Shown: positions 1 to 8,856 of the stretch, piece after piece
Position numbering within the stretch: position 1 is the first letter of the stretch
How the letters are laid out: the number at the start of each line of letters is the position of its first letter
Made by a program: the position numbers and the translations under genes
The notes under the pieces: model-generated
Told to the model about the DNA's origin: nothing
What the model saw: the letters and a program-made list of their open reading frames with translations, nothing else
Databases searched by the model: none
Assembly: GCA_036960175.1 (NCBI GenBank)
Contig: JBALWH010000012.1
Coordinates: 1-64,000, forward strand
Direction: 5' to 3'
DNA from: Motiliproteus sp036960175
GTDB taxonomy: Bacteria > Pseudomonadota > Gammaproteobacteria > Pseudomonadales > Balneatricaceae
Length of the DNA: 64,000 nucleotides

Positions 1-1
1 G

Positions 2-1189
2 ATGTACGGCAAGGATTTTCCAATCGAAGCCGCAGTCAGCGAAGTAACGGTTAGCTTTGAACGCTGCTTCACCGCTCTGCTCCAGAATGTCAGTGTGCGG
101 GAAAGCGCTCGTCGGGAGCTGCTGGAAAAATCCACCCTGACGCAGCTGTTGCATACCATCTCGTCGGTATCCAATGAAGCCATAGAGCCCGCCCCTGCAA
201 TGCAGATTGCTATTGCCGAGATATGCCGATTTAAAGACTGGCCTATAGGTCATGTCTACTACCCCGATGCGGAGAATCCCGAACTGCTGTTACCCAGTGA
301 CATTTGGTATCTGAGCAAACCGACTCTGTTCGCAAAATTCAAGCAGAGCACTAGCCAGACCCTCTTACGCATTGGCGAAGGTCTGCCCGGGCGGGTGCTA
401 CAAAGCCAGCACAGCTGCTGGATTAAGGATCTTAAAGATGATGACAACTTTATACGCCCGTTCCAGTTCGACGATTTCTGCCTGAAAGCCGCCTTTGCCG
501 TACCGGTAGTGGTGGAAAAAAGAGTCGTTGCCGTGATGGAATTTTTCTCTGAGACTTCCGAGCAGCCCGATGAAAATTTGTTATGCATCTTTGATGACAT
601 TGGCAAACAGCTGGGTATGGTTTATAACCGCAAAAATCTGCTTGACCGCATCTCGTTCCTCGCCAGCCACGATGATTTAACCGGCCTCCCCAGTCGTAAC
701 GTTGTCAAGGACCGTATCGCCCAGGCGATAAGGTCAGCCAAAAGAAAGAATTCGAAAGTCGCAGTTATTTTTGCAGACCTGGACAATTTCAAAGAAATCA
801 ATGATGTATACGGGCACAGCTGCGGAGATATAGTTCTAAAAACCGTCGCTTCCCGCTTACGAAAAAATATCCGGGAAGCGGATACCGTGGCCCGCTTCGG
901 CGGCGATGAGTTTATTATTGTTCTAGCTGACGTCCATGACAGCAAATCAGCGACCACCGTCTGCAATAAAGTGATCGCAGCAATGAGCCCACCTATCGAC
1001 CACGAAGGGAATCAACATTGCATTGGTATTAGCCTAGGCATCGCCCTCTTCCCCGATCATGGAGTAACCGACACAGAAATTTTAAGCAGTGCTGACAAGG
1101 CCATGTATAAAGCGAAAAAAAGCGGCAAGAATAATTATCAACAGGCATCTCCGCCGGAACCACAAGGCAATCCGACGGAGAATAAATAG
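2..1189 (+). CDS. GAF-GGDEF diguanylate cyclase, probably 5'-truncated by the window edge
   Basis: Predicted to make cyclic di-GMP from two GTP in response to a signal bound by a GAF domain. Residues about 45-210 look like a GAF domain, followed by a GGDEF domain from about residue 220 (DDLTGLPSRN entry motif) with the active-site loop RFGGDEF near residue 300. The sequence READ lies five residues before GGDEF, so the product-inhibition I-site (RxxD) is present. No transmembrane segment is visible. An ATG occurs at the second base of the window, but only one base precedes it, so the true N-terminus may lie upstream and could carry another sensor. The frame ends just before a strong hairpin. 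Catalytic class is confident; the signal is unknown. Confidence 0.9.
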   Translation: MYGKDFPIEAAVSEVTVSFERCFTALLQNVSVRESARRELLEKSTLTQLLHTISSVSNEAIEPAPAMQIAIAEICRFKDWPIGHVYYPDAENPELLLPSDIWYLSKPTLFAKFKQSTSQTLLRIGEGLPGRVLQSQHSCWIKDLKDDDNFIRPFQFDDFCLKAAFAVPVVVEKRVVAVMEFFSETSEQPDENLLCIFDDIGKQLGMVYNRKNLLDRISFLASHDDLTGLPSRNVVKDRIAQAIRSAKRKNSKVAVIFADLDNFKEINDVYGHSCGDIVLKTVASRLRKNIREADTVARFGGDEFIIVLADVHDSKSATTVCNKVIAAMSPPIDHEGNQHCIGISLGIALFPDHGVTDTEILSSADKAMYKAKKSGKNNYQQASPPEPQGNPTENK

Positions 1190-1214
1190 ACGTCGCTTAA
1201 GAGACTTTAGGCAA

Positions 1215-1252
1215 CAGGGCATACTGAGCAGTACAGCTGCAGTTATGCCCTG
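1215..1252. terminator. Long hairpin between convergent genes, likely bidirectional terminator
   Basis: CAGGGCATA at 1215-1223 pairs perfectly with TATGCCCTG at 1244-1252, and the stem continues inward as CTG/CAG with a one-base bulge. It sits between the stops of the convergent GGDEF and Sel1-like genes. There is no strong T-run on either side, so termination is inferred from position and stem strength. Confidence 0.55.
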
Positions 1253-1260
1253 AAATTCAA

Positions 1261-1620
1261 CTAGGAACCGTAACGGTTAAGATATTCACCGGCCAGGGCT
1301 TCAGCTTTCTTTAACTGCTGGGGCGATAGTTTTTTCTTAACGTGATCAAACAGGGGTTGGGCTTCAACCGCTCCCTGACGAATAGCAACAGCAAGCCATG
1401 CAAACGCCTCAACCAGATTCTGCTTAACCCCCCGCCCCTCGTAATAGATCTCGCCAAGCGTCAGCTGCGCATAAGGCTCTCCAGATTCAGCCAATGGCAG
1501 ATAGTAGCTGATCGCCATATCCTCCTCAGAAATAGCTTCCTCAGCCATTGCACCAGGCCCATAGGATGACATCAAAGCAAGCATCAGCAGTGAAGCAATC
1601 AGCGTTCTCAAAGTTAGCAT
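1261..1620 (-). CDS. Exported Sel1-repeat small protein
   Basis: About 119 residues. The N-terminus (MLTLRTLIASLLMLALMSSY, then AMA) is a clear signal peptide with likely cleavage after AMA. The mature part holds one or two Sel1-like repeats (YAQLTLGEIYYEGRGVKQN, then an AFAWLAVAI helix), a helical solenoid that usually mediates protein-protein contacts in the periplasm. A longer frame reaches 1707, but its first 29 residues do not resemble a leader, and the ATG at 1618-1620 is preceded by AAGG, so I prefer the internal start. It converges with the cyclase gene. Function unknown beyond the fold. Confidence 0.75.
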   Translation of the reverse strand: MLTLRTLIASLLMLALMSSYGPGAMAEEAISEEDMAISYYLPLAESGEPYAQLTLGEIYYEGRGVKQNLVEAFAWLAVAIRQGAVEAQPLFDHVKKKLSPQQLKKAEALAGEYLNRYGS

Positions 1621-2131
1621 TTTAGATTTAACCTTCCATATTATTGTCGATAAATTGCAGAGCAGCCTGCCTGCATGATTGTAACCATGCCTGTAATTCA
1701 GAGCCACCTAACTCCAAGCTTCCAATTAAGCACTATCCATGCCAGAGCAGAAGCCAATTAAAACCATCTGGAATAATCTTATTCAAACAACATATAGCCA
1801 GTTCTCAGTTTCCGTAAAATGTTCTTACAAGCAAGAAATATCTGCCTCATTTAGTGGGAAATCTAATAGTAACCCTAAGCAACCGGAGGCTCTACTATGG
1901 CGTCTCAGACCAGAAATAACGGAACTGGCCTGCTATTTGCGTGATTAGAAACAAGTAAATGACAGTATGTCATTTTTGTTGCAATGAGTTGATCGAACAG
2001 TGTTCAAACAGACGTTTCAACTATAAAATTTGGCGTATAAAAAAAGACCAATCACAAATGCAAACTTAGGCCGAATAAAAGCGCTGTCAGCTGAATACTA
2101 TCGATCCAGGTTAAGAGACAAAGGAACTGTA
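1621..2131. other. Intergenic region, 511 bp, no gene recognised
   Basis: Lies between the divergently transcribed Sel1-like gene and the membrane cyclase and should hold both promoters. A 69-codon frame at 1739-1948 has no recognisable content. I looked for a c-di-GMP riboswitch because of the neighbouring cyclase and could not make a convincing one. Confidence 0.5.
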
Positions 2132-4039
2132 ATGCACCCCTGGATTTTTGAGCGAATGACTTCGTTTATTAGCGCGCTGATATTATTCACATTAGGGCTA
2201 GCGCTGATCAACAATACCAGCGATACCTGGCAAGACCAGTTGGATACCCGAAAACTGGAAATCGCCCAATTACAAAGCAAAGCGATCGAACAACAAATCC
2301 AACGCTCCCTCGCTGGCGCCGCAACACTAGCAGCCCACATCCATTCCCTGAATGGCAGCGACCATGATTTCCTCGAATTCAGCGAAAATATCCACCGTTC
2401 ACTGGACCCCCACACTCGCATTCTAATAGCACCAAAAGGCATAGTAACCCAACAATATCCGGCCACACCGGCAGGTCCTTCTCTCCATCATTTTATGGAA
2501 AACCCGCAAACTCGAGCCGAAGCCTTGCTAGCAATAAGTTCTAACAAGATGACCGCTGCGGCACCGGTAAGCATCGATGGCAGTAACAATACGATCGTAG
2601 GCATCAGCCCGATATTCACCCATAGCGACACCTATCTTTCAACTCAAGACCCCGCTACAGAAATCAAGAGTGGCACACACTTCTGGGGCTTTGCTGCAGC
2701 TGTCATTGATCTACAAAACCTGCTGCAGTCTACTGAGCTGAATGCGTTGAATAGCAAAGGTTTTGGTTACAAATTATGGCGCTTGTCACTGGCCACAAAC
2801 TCCGAACAAGTAATCGCAGGAGATCCTGATTCCGACCGTTATCAAGGCACTAGAACTAGCATCCGGCTACCTAATAACTATTGGTTTTTGGACGTTTTTC
2901 ATCGGGGTTCTGGAATTCCAATGGAAGTCGTTTCAGGTTTTTATCTAGCCAATTTGTTATTTAGCGCACTAGCCGGCTACCTTCTATACGTCCAATTAAT
3001 CCGGCCTAAAGAGTTAAAAGCCCAAGTACTACAAAGCACCAAAAAATTAACTCAACAAAGCCTTCAGCTAGAAAATCAAAATCGCCAGCTAATCAACGAT
3101 CAACTGGAGCTGAAGAAACTCACCAACGCCGTTGAACAAAGTGGCAATTCCACTTTTATTACCGATACCAAAGGTATTATTCAATATGCTAATCCGCGTT
3201 TTTGTGAAGTCACCGGCTTTAATTTGGCCGAACTGCTAGGCAATACCCCCAGACTGATCAAATCCCCCTTCACCACCGATAAACAGCACGCCCTGCTGTG
3301 GCAGACCATCAAAAAAGGGGAACGTTGGTATGGCGAAATTCGAAATCAGCGCAAAGACGGGGAACTGTATTGGTCGCTGATGTCGGTATCTCCCATTTTC
3401 GATGACGAAGGCGTCATCAATAGCTACGTCTGTGTCAGCGACGACATAACCAGCAATAAAGAAACGCAGCTGCGTTATCAACGACTGGCTCTGGAAGACC
3501 CGCTAACCCGGCTATCAAACCGACGTCATTTTATGCAGCAAGTCGATCACTTCCTGCTGGAAATATCTCGCCATAACCGCCTAGGTGCCGTTTTCTATAT
3601 CGACCTGGATAACTTCAAACCAATTAACGATCAATTTGGCCACGACACCGGGGATGCCGTCCTACAATTCGTAGCCCATATCATTACCACCAGCGTCAGA
3701 AAAAGCGATGTTACCGCACGTCTCGGTGGAGACGAATTCACCTTGCTACTCACTGATGTGAATTCACTAGAAGAAGTGCTTCATATCGCCGATAAACTGC
3801 TGAAAGGTTTGACTCAAACCACTAATATTGAAGGAAATATGGTTGATATCTCTGCCAGTATCGGTATCAGCCTGATCAACAATGGCTGTGAAAGCAGTAG
3901 ACAGATTCTTCACCAGGCAGACTCCGCCCTCTACCGCAGTAAAAAAACTGGCAGAGGCAACTACAGCCTTTATAGTCATGATGATGATCACCGGACAATT
4001 CCGGATGAAAAGAAAGAGACGGAAGAACTTACCGATTAA
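2132..4039 (+). CDS. Membrane-bound PAS-GGDEF diguanylate cyclase with periplasmic sensor
   Basis: About 635 residues. Order: transmembrane helix at about 6-27; a large periplasmic sensor to about 267 that resembles CHASE-type domains; a second helix at about 269-290; a coiled linker; a PAS domain at about 328-445 (ITDTKGIIQYANPRF, NQRKDGELYW); and a GGDEF domain from about 456. The loop ARLGGDEF is intact and RKSD five residues upstream supplies an inhibitory I-site, so a feedback-regulated cyclase is expected. The open frame extends upstream to a TTG at 2030, but AAAGGAACTGTA directly before the ATG at 2132 is a much better initiation site and places the membrane helix near the N-terminus. 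Confidence 0.9.
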   Translation: MHPWIFERMTSFISALILFTLGLALINNTSDTWQDQLDTRKLEIAQLQSKAIEQQIQRSLAGAATLAAHIHSLNGSDHDFLEFSENIHRSLDPHTRILIAPKGIVTQQYPATPAGPSLHHFMENPQTRAEALLAISSNKMTAAAPVSIDGSNNTIVGISPIFTHSDTYLSTQDPATEIKSGTHFWGFAAAVIDLQNLLQSTELNALNSKGFGYKLWRLSLATNSEQVIAGDPDSDRYQGTRTSIRLPNNYWFLDVFHRGSGIPMEVVSGFYLANLLFSALAGYLLYVQLIRPKELKAQVLQSTKKLTQQSLQLENQNRQLINDQLELKKLTNAVEQSGNSTFITDTKGIIQYANPRFCEVTGFNLAELLGNTPRLIKSPFTTDKQHALLWQTIKKGERWYGEIRNQRKDGELYWSLMSVSPIFDDEGVINSYVCVSDDITSNKETQLRYQRLALEDPLTRLSNRRHFMQQVDHFLLEISRHNRLGAVFYIDLDNFKPINDQFGHDTGDAVLQFVAHIITTSVRKSDVTARLGGDEFTLLLTDVNSLEEVLHIADKLLKGLTQTTNIEGNMVDISASIGISLINNGCESSRQILHQADSALYRSKKTGRGNYSLYSHDDDHRTIPDEKKETEELTD

Positions 4040-4046
4040 GGCAGCA

Positions 4047-4067
4047 AGGGGCTAAAAAACAGCCCCT
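4047..4067. terminator. Hairpin between convergent genes
   Basis: AGGGGCT at 4047-4053 pairs with AGCCCCT at 4061-4067 around a seven-base A-rich loop, directly after the PAS-GGDEF stop and before the end of the convergent FNR-type gene. No T-run follows on the plus strand. Confidence 0.45.
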
Positions 4068-4128
4068 GATATACTCTCAAGGAACAATCCACTCTCAACG
4101 AACAGTTATTCTCAAAGAACATCTAACC

Positions 4129-4926
4129 TTACAGGTCAGCACCTGAAAAAAGGGCATTTATTTTCTCCAGATTATTGGCTGGCATCAGATTACCCGGCCA
4201 CTCCGGCAGCGGTCCTTTTAACAACACCAAAGTCTTCGACCCTTCCTTAAGTAAGAATCCGTCATTTTGCAAATGACTGAGAGTGCGACTGAACGATTCG
4301 GGTGTCAGCCCCAAATAGCTCGCCACATCCTGCTTACTCATGGGCAGATTAATGCGGCCATGAATAGGGTGATTCACACACTGGCGTTCAGCGAGCTTAT
4401 AAAGAAAGTACATCACCCGATGGCCAGCCGATTCATTTCGTACAATTTTTCCGTTGTATTCGTTGAAATGAAGCTTAACCCCCATAAGCTCCAACAAGCG
4501 ATGCTGAAGGACAGGCTGGCGACAACAGAGGTCTAACAGTTTTTCGTAGGGAATCCGGCACACCCAGGTGGTTTCCATGGCGATGGCATCTGACGGATAA
4601 AAACCATTGCCAATGGCATCGAGACCAAATAGATCCCCTGGCAGAAAGAAATCCAAAACCGATTGGCGACCATCTTCGGTCACCGTTTCTGCTTTTACCG
4701 ATCCGGATTGGATGGAGTAAAGACCGGTGAATTCATCCTGCTGGCGGTAAATATGCTCCCCAGGATAGTAAGGACCATGCTCCGTTGTAATTGAGCGAAA
4801 TTCTTCGATGGTGTCTTTTCCCAGACCGAAAGCAAGACAAAGCTTAACGCCTAGACAAAACTTGCAGTTCTGCTTGGATTTCACCAAATGCAGCTCCTGT
4901 ATGTGATCAGCTCCCGCGCCTCTCAT
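4129..4926 (-). CDS. fnr: FNR/ANR-type oxygen-sensing transcription regulator
   Basis: About 265 residues. The N-terminus has C-x2-C-x5-C (Cys21, Cys24, Cys30) and a fourth cysteine at about 123 in TTWVCRIPYE, the exact arrangement that ligates the 4Fe-4S cluster in E. coli FNR (Cys20, 23, 29, 122). The cyclic-nucleotide-like fold (GDLFGLDAIGNGFYPS) and HTH follow. The recognition helix reads ESFSR, matching the E..SR contacts of FNR (ETISR), so a TTGAT-N4-ATCAA-like site is expected. The C-terminus is longer than E. coli FNR by a proline-rich tail. ATG at 4926 is preceded by AAGGGA at good spacing and is preferred to the upstream ATG at 4947. Anr is an equally good name. Confidence 0.93.
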   Translation of the reverse strand: MRGAGADHIQELHLVKSKQNCKFCLGVKLCLAFGLGKDTIEEFRSITTEHGPYYPGEHIYRQQDEFTGLYSIQSGSVKAETVTEDGRQSVLDFFLPGDLFGLDAIGNGFYPSDAIAMETTWVCRIPYEKLLDLCCRQPVLQHRLLELMGVKLHFNEYNGKIVRNESAGHRVMYFLYKLAERQCVNHPIHGRINLPMSKQDVASYLGLTPESFSRTLSHLQNDGFLLKEGSKTLVLLKGPLPEWPGNLMPANNLEKINALFSGADL

Positions 4927-5423
4927 AAGCATTCCCTTTAATTGCACATACTAATTTAATAACCCATAGCAATTATCATGCAAAGAATATCCACATAAAA
5001 AGTAGGTTTAAACCAACTAAAAGTCAATTGATGATTTATAAGCCGCGCATTGGCCGTGATAAGCGCAAACAAAGAGCAACATTCTTCAATGATTTATTGA
5101 TGACAACTTAATATGCGGGCGGTTATGCAGGCTATTTTCGAGAAACAAGTTCCCAAACACGGGAATCGAAGCTGCATAATTATCATTATCGGGAAAGAAG
5201 TCACTATTTTTGTATGGGAAATTACACCACCAAAACTACAATACCCAGAATCACACTAGGTTATAAGCTTATGGCCTAATTTATGCTTATTGAATGTCCT
5301 GTAAAGAGAATTCAACCGCAGTCCTTTACATCAGGTTTTCCTTTATAGGGTTACCTACCTACAAGATAACGGACTGATTTGAATTGCATTTTGAGTTTTA
5401 TCAATCAATCAGGGTAATCCACA
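4927..5423. other. Intergenic region, about 500 bp, between fnr and rhodanese gene
   Basis: Long AT-rich divergent promoter region. I see half-matches to an FNR site (for example around 5085-5100, TTGATGACAACTTAA) but no convincing full TTGAT-N4-ATCAA palindrome. The short palindrome ATAAGCTTAT occurs near 5264. Nothing else recognised. Confidence 0.4.
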
Positions 5424-5840
5424 ATGAAAAAAACACTATTTGCCAGCCTTATCTGCCTGCTGGGCACATTCTTCAGCACGGCCCAAGCTGCTACACCCGC
5501 GTCCATCTTCGGCACCACGCTGGTCAATGCCGAAGAACTTATTGCACTGGTGGAAGAGAAAGATGAGCTGCTGATTATCGATGCCCGTACCGTAGCAGAT
5601 TACACCAAGGGGCATCTTCCTGATTCTGTCAATCTGGCCAATACCGATACCAATGCTGATTCCTTGGCAAAAACCATTACCAGCAAAGAAAGCCCGGTAT
5701 TGTTCTACTGTAATGGTATTAACTGCGGCCGTTCTGTTGAATCCTGCAAAGTAGCCGTCGCAGCCGGATACAGCAATATCTACTGGTTCCGCGGCGGTAT
5801 TGGCGAGTGGAACGAAAAAGGTTACCCAACTGAGCAGTAA
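5424..5840 (+). CDS. Secreted single-domain rhodanese-like sulfurtransferase
   Basis: 138 residues. The signal peptide MKKTLFASLICLLGTFF...AQA is cleaved after about residue 23, placing the protein in the periplasm. One rhodanese domain follows: the structural motif LLIIDARTVADYTKGHLPDSVN and the catalytic loop YCNGINCGRS with the nucleophilic cysteine near residue 95. A second cysteine in the loop and another in SCKVAV give three closely placed cysteines. Such proteins move sulfane sulfur to an acceptor; the substrate is unknown. The gene is divergent from the FNR-type regulator and is followed by a strong terminator, so it is probably monocistronic. Anaerobic regulation is suggested only by the neighbour. 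Confidence 0.88.
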   Translation: MKKTLFASLICLLGTFFSTAQAATPASIFGTTLVNAEELIALVEEKDELLIIDARTVADYTKGHLPDSVNLANTDTNADSLAKTITSKESPVLFYCNGINCGRSVESCKVAVAAGYSNIYWFRGGIGEWNEKGYPTEQ

Positions 5841-5869
5841 TTGCCTCAGATGTTATGGTCAATTTAAAT

Positions 5870-5896
5870 AAAACCAGGGCTTGCCTCTGGTTTTTC
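5870..5896 (+). terminator. Rho-independent terminator after rhodanese gene
   Basis: AAAACCAGGG and CCTCTGGTTTT form a stem with a one-base bulge and a short CTTG loop, followed by a T-rich tract (TTTTTCGTTT). Standard terminator geometry 30 bp after the stop. Confidence 0.85.
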
Positions 5897-5958
5897 GTTT
5901 ATTACAACTTTACAAAAAGTAAAAATAATCAGAAAAATCAGATAGTTGGAGATCTGTA

Positions 5959-7827
5959 ATGCGTATTAAAAGCCTATCGATTAAAGCCATGAGCATCTGG
6001 ATGTTGATTGCCTTTGGTTTCGTTGCCGTAGGCGTCAGCTACGTGGTCAATCAACGCTTGTATGACGTTGCCCTGGAAGCTCAAAGCGATACGCTTTCCC
6101 GCATTGTTCAGATTTCTACCGAAGATACCCTTTCTCGTATGTCTGCCATTGCTCTGGAAATGAGCCAAGTAGCCGCCAAGTCAAAACCGCTGCGCAAGCT
6201 AATCAAAGGTACAGATCAAGCAGCCCTCACCGAAGACCTGGATCAGTCTTACGCCCAGAGCTACGTCACCACCGGCGCCATTGATGTGGTTAAATTGCGA
6301 GTATGGGATAAAAAACTACAGTTTGTCGGCCAAAGCAGTAAAGGTAGCGGCCAGCTAGAAAAACAACTGGATGCCACCTTAGCTACGACGATGCAGGCAC
6401 GTAAAGGCAGCGAACGCCTGAAGACCATCAATAGCTTATGGAACGGCAGCAATGGCGATTACTACTCGGTAATCACCCCCATCGGCGGTCTGAAGCTTAA
6501 AGGCTACCTGGAACTGGTTATCAACCCTGCCCATAACCTGAAGCACATTGAACAACGTCTCCACAGCCCAATTATTATCACCTCTTCATCCGGCCAAGAA
6601 TTCTATAAAAGTGATAACTGGTTACAGCTGATCGAATCGGGTGGTGCCTTATCGGTATCTCACCAGATGACCAGCACTAATCAACAACCCCATATAAAAG
6701 TGCACGTTGCTGAAGATATCAGCACCTTTAAAAACAAAACCGAAACCGCTAGCTGGTCCGGTATTATCGTCCTGATACTCATCGTTGTACTCGGTAACAT
6801 TATCGGTATTTTTGTTTTCCAAAAACTATTGTTCACACCGATTCGTGACTTGGAAAAAGGCATGAAAGCCTATGGTGAAGGCGACCTTAATGCAGTTATT
6901 CCGGAAGGCGGTTTAAGAGAAGTACAACAAATAAAGAACGGCCTTAACCTGCTTATAGAAAGCCTGATTAAACAAGTTCGACTCATTCATCAAAACACTG
7001 CTCAGGCGCAAATATCGGCAGACACCTCTGCAGGCATAGCCCAGCAGGTCAATGACAACGCCATACGTCAGGCTGATGAGACTAAAGAAACCGCTGTTGC
7101 TGTCAGCCAAATGTCAGCTACCTCAGATGAAGTCGCCAGAAATGCCGAGCAAGCAGAAGAATCAGCAAGAGAGGCCCATGAACACACCGCTCGTGGCAAC
7201 AAAGTAGCAGCAGAAGTCATCGTTGCTATCGAATCTCTGGCCACCGATGTGGATAACGCAGCAAATAGCATTGAAGAATTGGAAAACAATGCCGTATCCA
7301 TCGGTACCATTCTGAACGTAATAGGCGGAATCGCCGAACAGACCAATTTACTGGCACTGAACGCTGCCATTGAGGCCGCCCGAGCGGGTGATCAAGGTCG
7401 AGGTTTTGCGGTTGTTGCCGGTGAAGTTCGTAATTTGGCAAGTCGCACCCAAGAAGCGACTCAGGAAATACAACAAAAAATTGAAACCTTACAAAACGGC
7501 GCTCGTAATGCGGTTACCGCAATGACAACGAGTCGCGAAGCGGCTCAGCGAGGTGTAACACAGGTCGAAAAAGCCAGCGAAGCCCTCAATCAGATCAGCG
7601 CGGCGGTGGGACGTATCAATGAAGTCAATAGCATTATATCTAGTGCTGCTGAAGAGCAGAGTACCGTTGCCCGAACAATCGATGAGAGCGTTATTACCAT
7701 CAATCAAGCAGCTACCAATAATGCGGAAGCCAGCCAAAAACTGACCCAGGGTAGTAAAGAGGTTAATGAGCTACTGAACCACCTGCGCGAAGCGGTATCT
7801 CACTTCCGCTGCGATAGCATCAAGTAG
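5959..7827 (+). CDS. Methyl-accepting chemotaxis protein
   Basis: 622 residues with standard chemoreceptor topology: first membrane helix at about 11-31; a periplasmic sensing domain of about 230 residues with no family I recognise; second helix at about 265-287 (IIVLILIVVLGNIIGIFVF); HAMP at about 290-335; then the signalling hairpin, whose tip (EQTNLLALNAAIEAARAG, then GRGFAVVAGEVRNLA) spans about 455-494 and contacts CheA/CheW. No C-terminal pentapeptide tether (xWxxF) is present. No che genes are in the window, so it must feed an array encoded elsewhere. A PilJ-like secreted protein is convergent immediately downstream. Ligand unknown. Confidence 0.95.
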   Translation: MRIKSLSIKAMSIWMLIAFGFVAVGVSYVVNQRLYDVALEAQSDTLSRIVQISTEDTLSRMSAIALEMSQVAAKSKPLRKLIKGTDQAALTEDLDQSYAQSYVTTGAIDVVKLRVWDKKLQFVGQSSKGSGQLEKQLDATLATTMQARKGSERLKTINSLWNGSNGDYYSVITPIGGLKLKGYLELVINPAHNLKHIEQRLHSPIIITSSSGQEFYKSDNWLQLIESGGALSVSHQMTSTNQQPHIKVHVAEDISTFKNKTETASWSGIIVLILIVVLGNIIGIFVFQKLLFTPIRDLEKGMKAYGEGDLNAVIPEGGLREVQQIKNGLNLLIESLIKQVRLIHQNTAQAQISADTSAGIAQQVNDNAIRQADETKETAVAVSQMSATSDEVARNAEQAEESAREAHEHTARGNKVAAEVIVAIESLATDVDNAANSIEELENNAVSIGTILNVIGGIAEQTNLLALNAAIEAARAGDQGRGFAVVAGEVRNLASRTQEATQEIQQKIETLQNGARNAVTAMTTSREAAQRGVTQVEKASEALNQISAAVGRINEVNSIISSAAEEQSTVARTIDESVITINQAATNNAEASQKLTQGSKEVNELLNHLREAVSHFRCDSIK

Positions 7828-7862
7828 TTAGAGAAAGAACGCAGAGCAAGGAAGTAGCGCTG

Positions 7863-8666
7863 CTACTTCACTTTTTTCTGCACTTCTAACTGATACATAA
7901 AGGTCAGCTGCTCCAGTTGCAGCAATAATTGCTTGCTGGCCTCTGCCACAATCAGGTTATAGCGAGTGCCATCGTCTTGCTCCAGCACACTTTGAAACCA
8001 CAGCCATTCCGCTTCAATCTTCGCCAGGCTATCAGTAATATGCAAGTTTCCGAAGTTATAGGTCTTCAACAAATGTAGCGTTTTGCTGAACTCTTTTTGC
8101 ACTTTCAGCAGCTCCTCAGACGACTGCGGTTGCTTTGCCAAGCTGGAGAGCAGATAGGTCTTAGCCAAACGCTGCGACAACATCCGCTGACGGCCCGAAA
8201 TATTGATCAGCCAGCCAGCTTTGGCGTCATTATTTCGCTCCAGAGTTTTAACCAACTGTTCGTTGGCAAGCAACAGCTCTTCACTAACGCTGGACAGTTC
8301 CTGTATAACGCTAGCTTTAACCACCGCCTGCTGGCCATCAGTAGCAACCAGCTGCTGGCGATAACGACTCCACAGCGCGTCAATGCGGCTTAACTGCTGC
8401 TGTGTCCCTTCATCTTCCAGAAAACGCAGCAGATTCAAGTGTTGCTGCTGATATAGATCTATCGCTTGAAGCAGCTCTAGGCGGGCCTGCACTACATCTA
8501 CATCAAGGCGAATCTGGGCATAGGATTTAAGCATTTTCTGGCCAAGCATACGCTGCCTGCCAGCATCATTTAAAGCCTCAGATAAGTCATATTTCAGACT
8601 GGCAATAGCATCCAGACTGGGTAGCATACCCATCACAACAATACTCACCAAGGTGCGAAGCCTCAT
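7863..8666 (-). CDS. Exported PilJ-type (nitrate-sensor-like) four-helix protein
   Basis: 267 residues. After a signal peptide (about 1-22) come two copies of the motif GRQRML(G/S)Q(K/R): NDAGRQRMLGQKM at about 33-45 and NISGRQRMLSQRL at about 155-167. This motif marks the type IV pili methyl-accepting chemotaxis N-terminal domain (PilJ/NarX-like ligand-binding helices). There is no HAMP, kinase or signalling domain, so the protein is a stand-alone periplasmic sensor domain. The ATG at 8666 has an AGGAG six bases upstream and is preferred to one at 8702. It is convergent with the chemoreceptor gene; a partnership is possible but only inferred. Confidence 0.8.
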   Translation of the reverse strand: MRLRTLVSIVVMGMLPSLDAIASLKYDLSEALNDAGRQRMLGQKMLKSYAQIRLDVDVVQARLELLQAIDLYQQQHLNLLRFLEDEGTQQQLSRIDALWSRYRQQLVATDGQQAVVKASVIQELSSVSEELLLANEQLVKTLERNNDAKAGWLINISGRQRMLSQRLAKTYLLSSLAKQPQSSEELLKVQKEFSKTLHLLKTYNFGNLHITDSLAKIEAEWLWFQSVLEQDDGTRYNLIVAEASKQLLLQLEQLTFMYQLEVQKKVK

Positions 8667-8856
8667 AGGCGCTCCTATAAATGTATGATTAATGCCCTGC
8701 AAGAGACTAGAAACGCCAATATATCTAACCTAATATATGATCGCCACTATAATTCCCATTTGTACTTTACGGATATTAGCAAAAACTCTAAACTGCTGAA
8801 ATGACTTATATCACCGAATCGTAATATTGCTTCGCTCGCAGGGAGTCAGCTGATCA

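Noticed and set aside
1811..1920. Possible c-di-GMP riboswitch before the PAS-GGDEF gene
   Set aside because: Only a short AACCGGAGGCTC resemblance; the conserved tetraloop-receptor framework could not be built.
1739..1948. 69-codon plus-strand frame
   Set aside because: No ribosome-binding site, no recognisable sequence, lies in a divergent promoter region.
4927..5423. FNR boxes upstream of fnr or the rhodanese gene
   Set aside because: Best candidates match only one TTGAT half; the second half is too poor to call.
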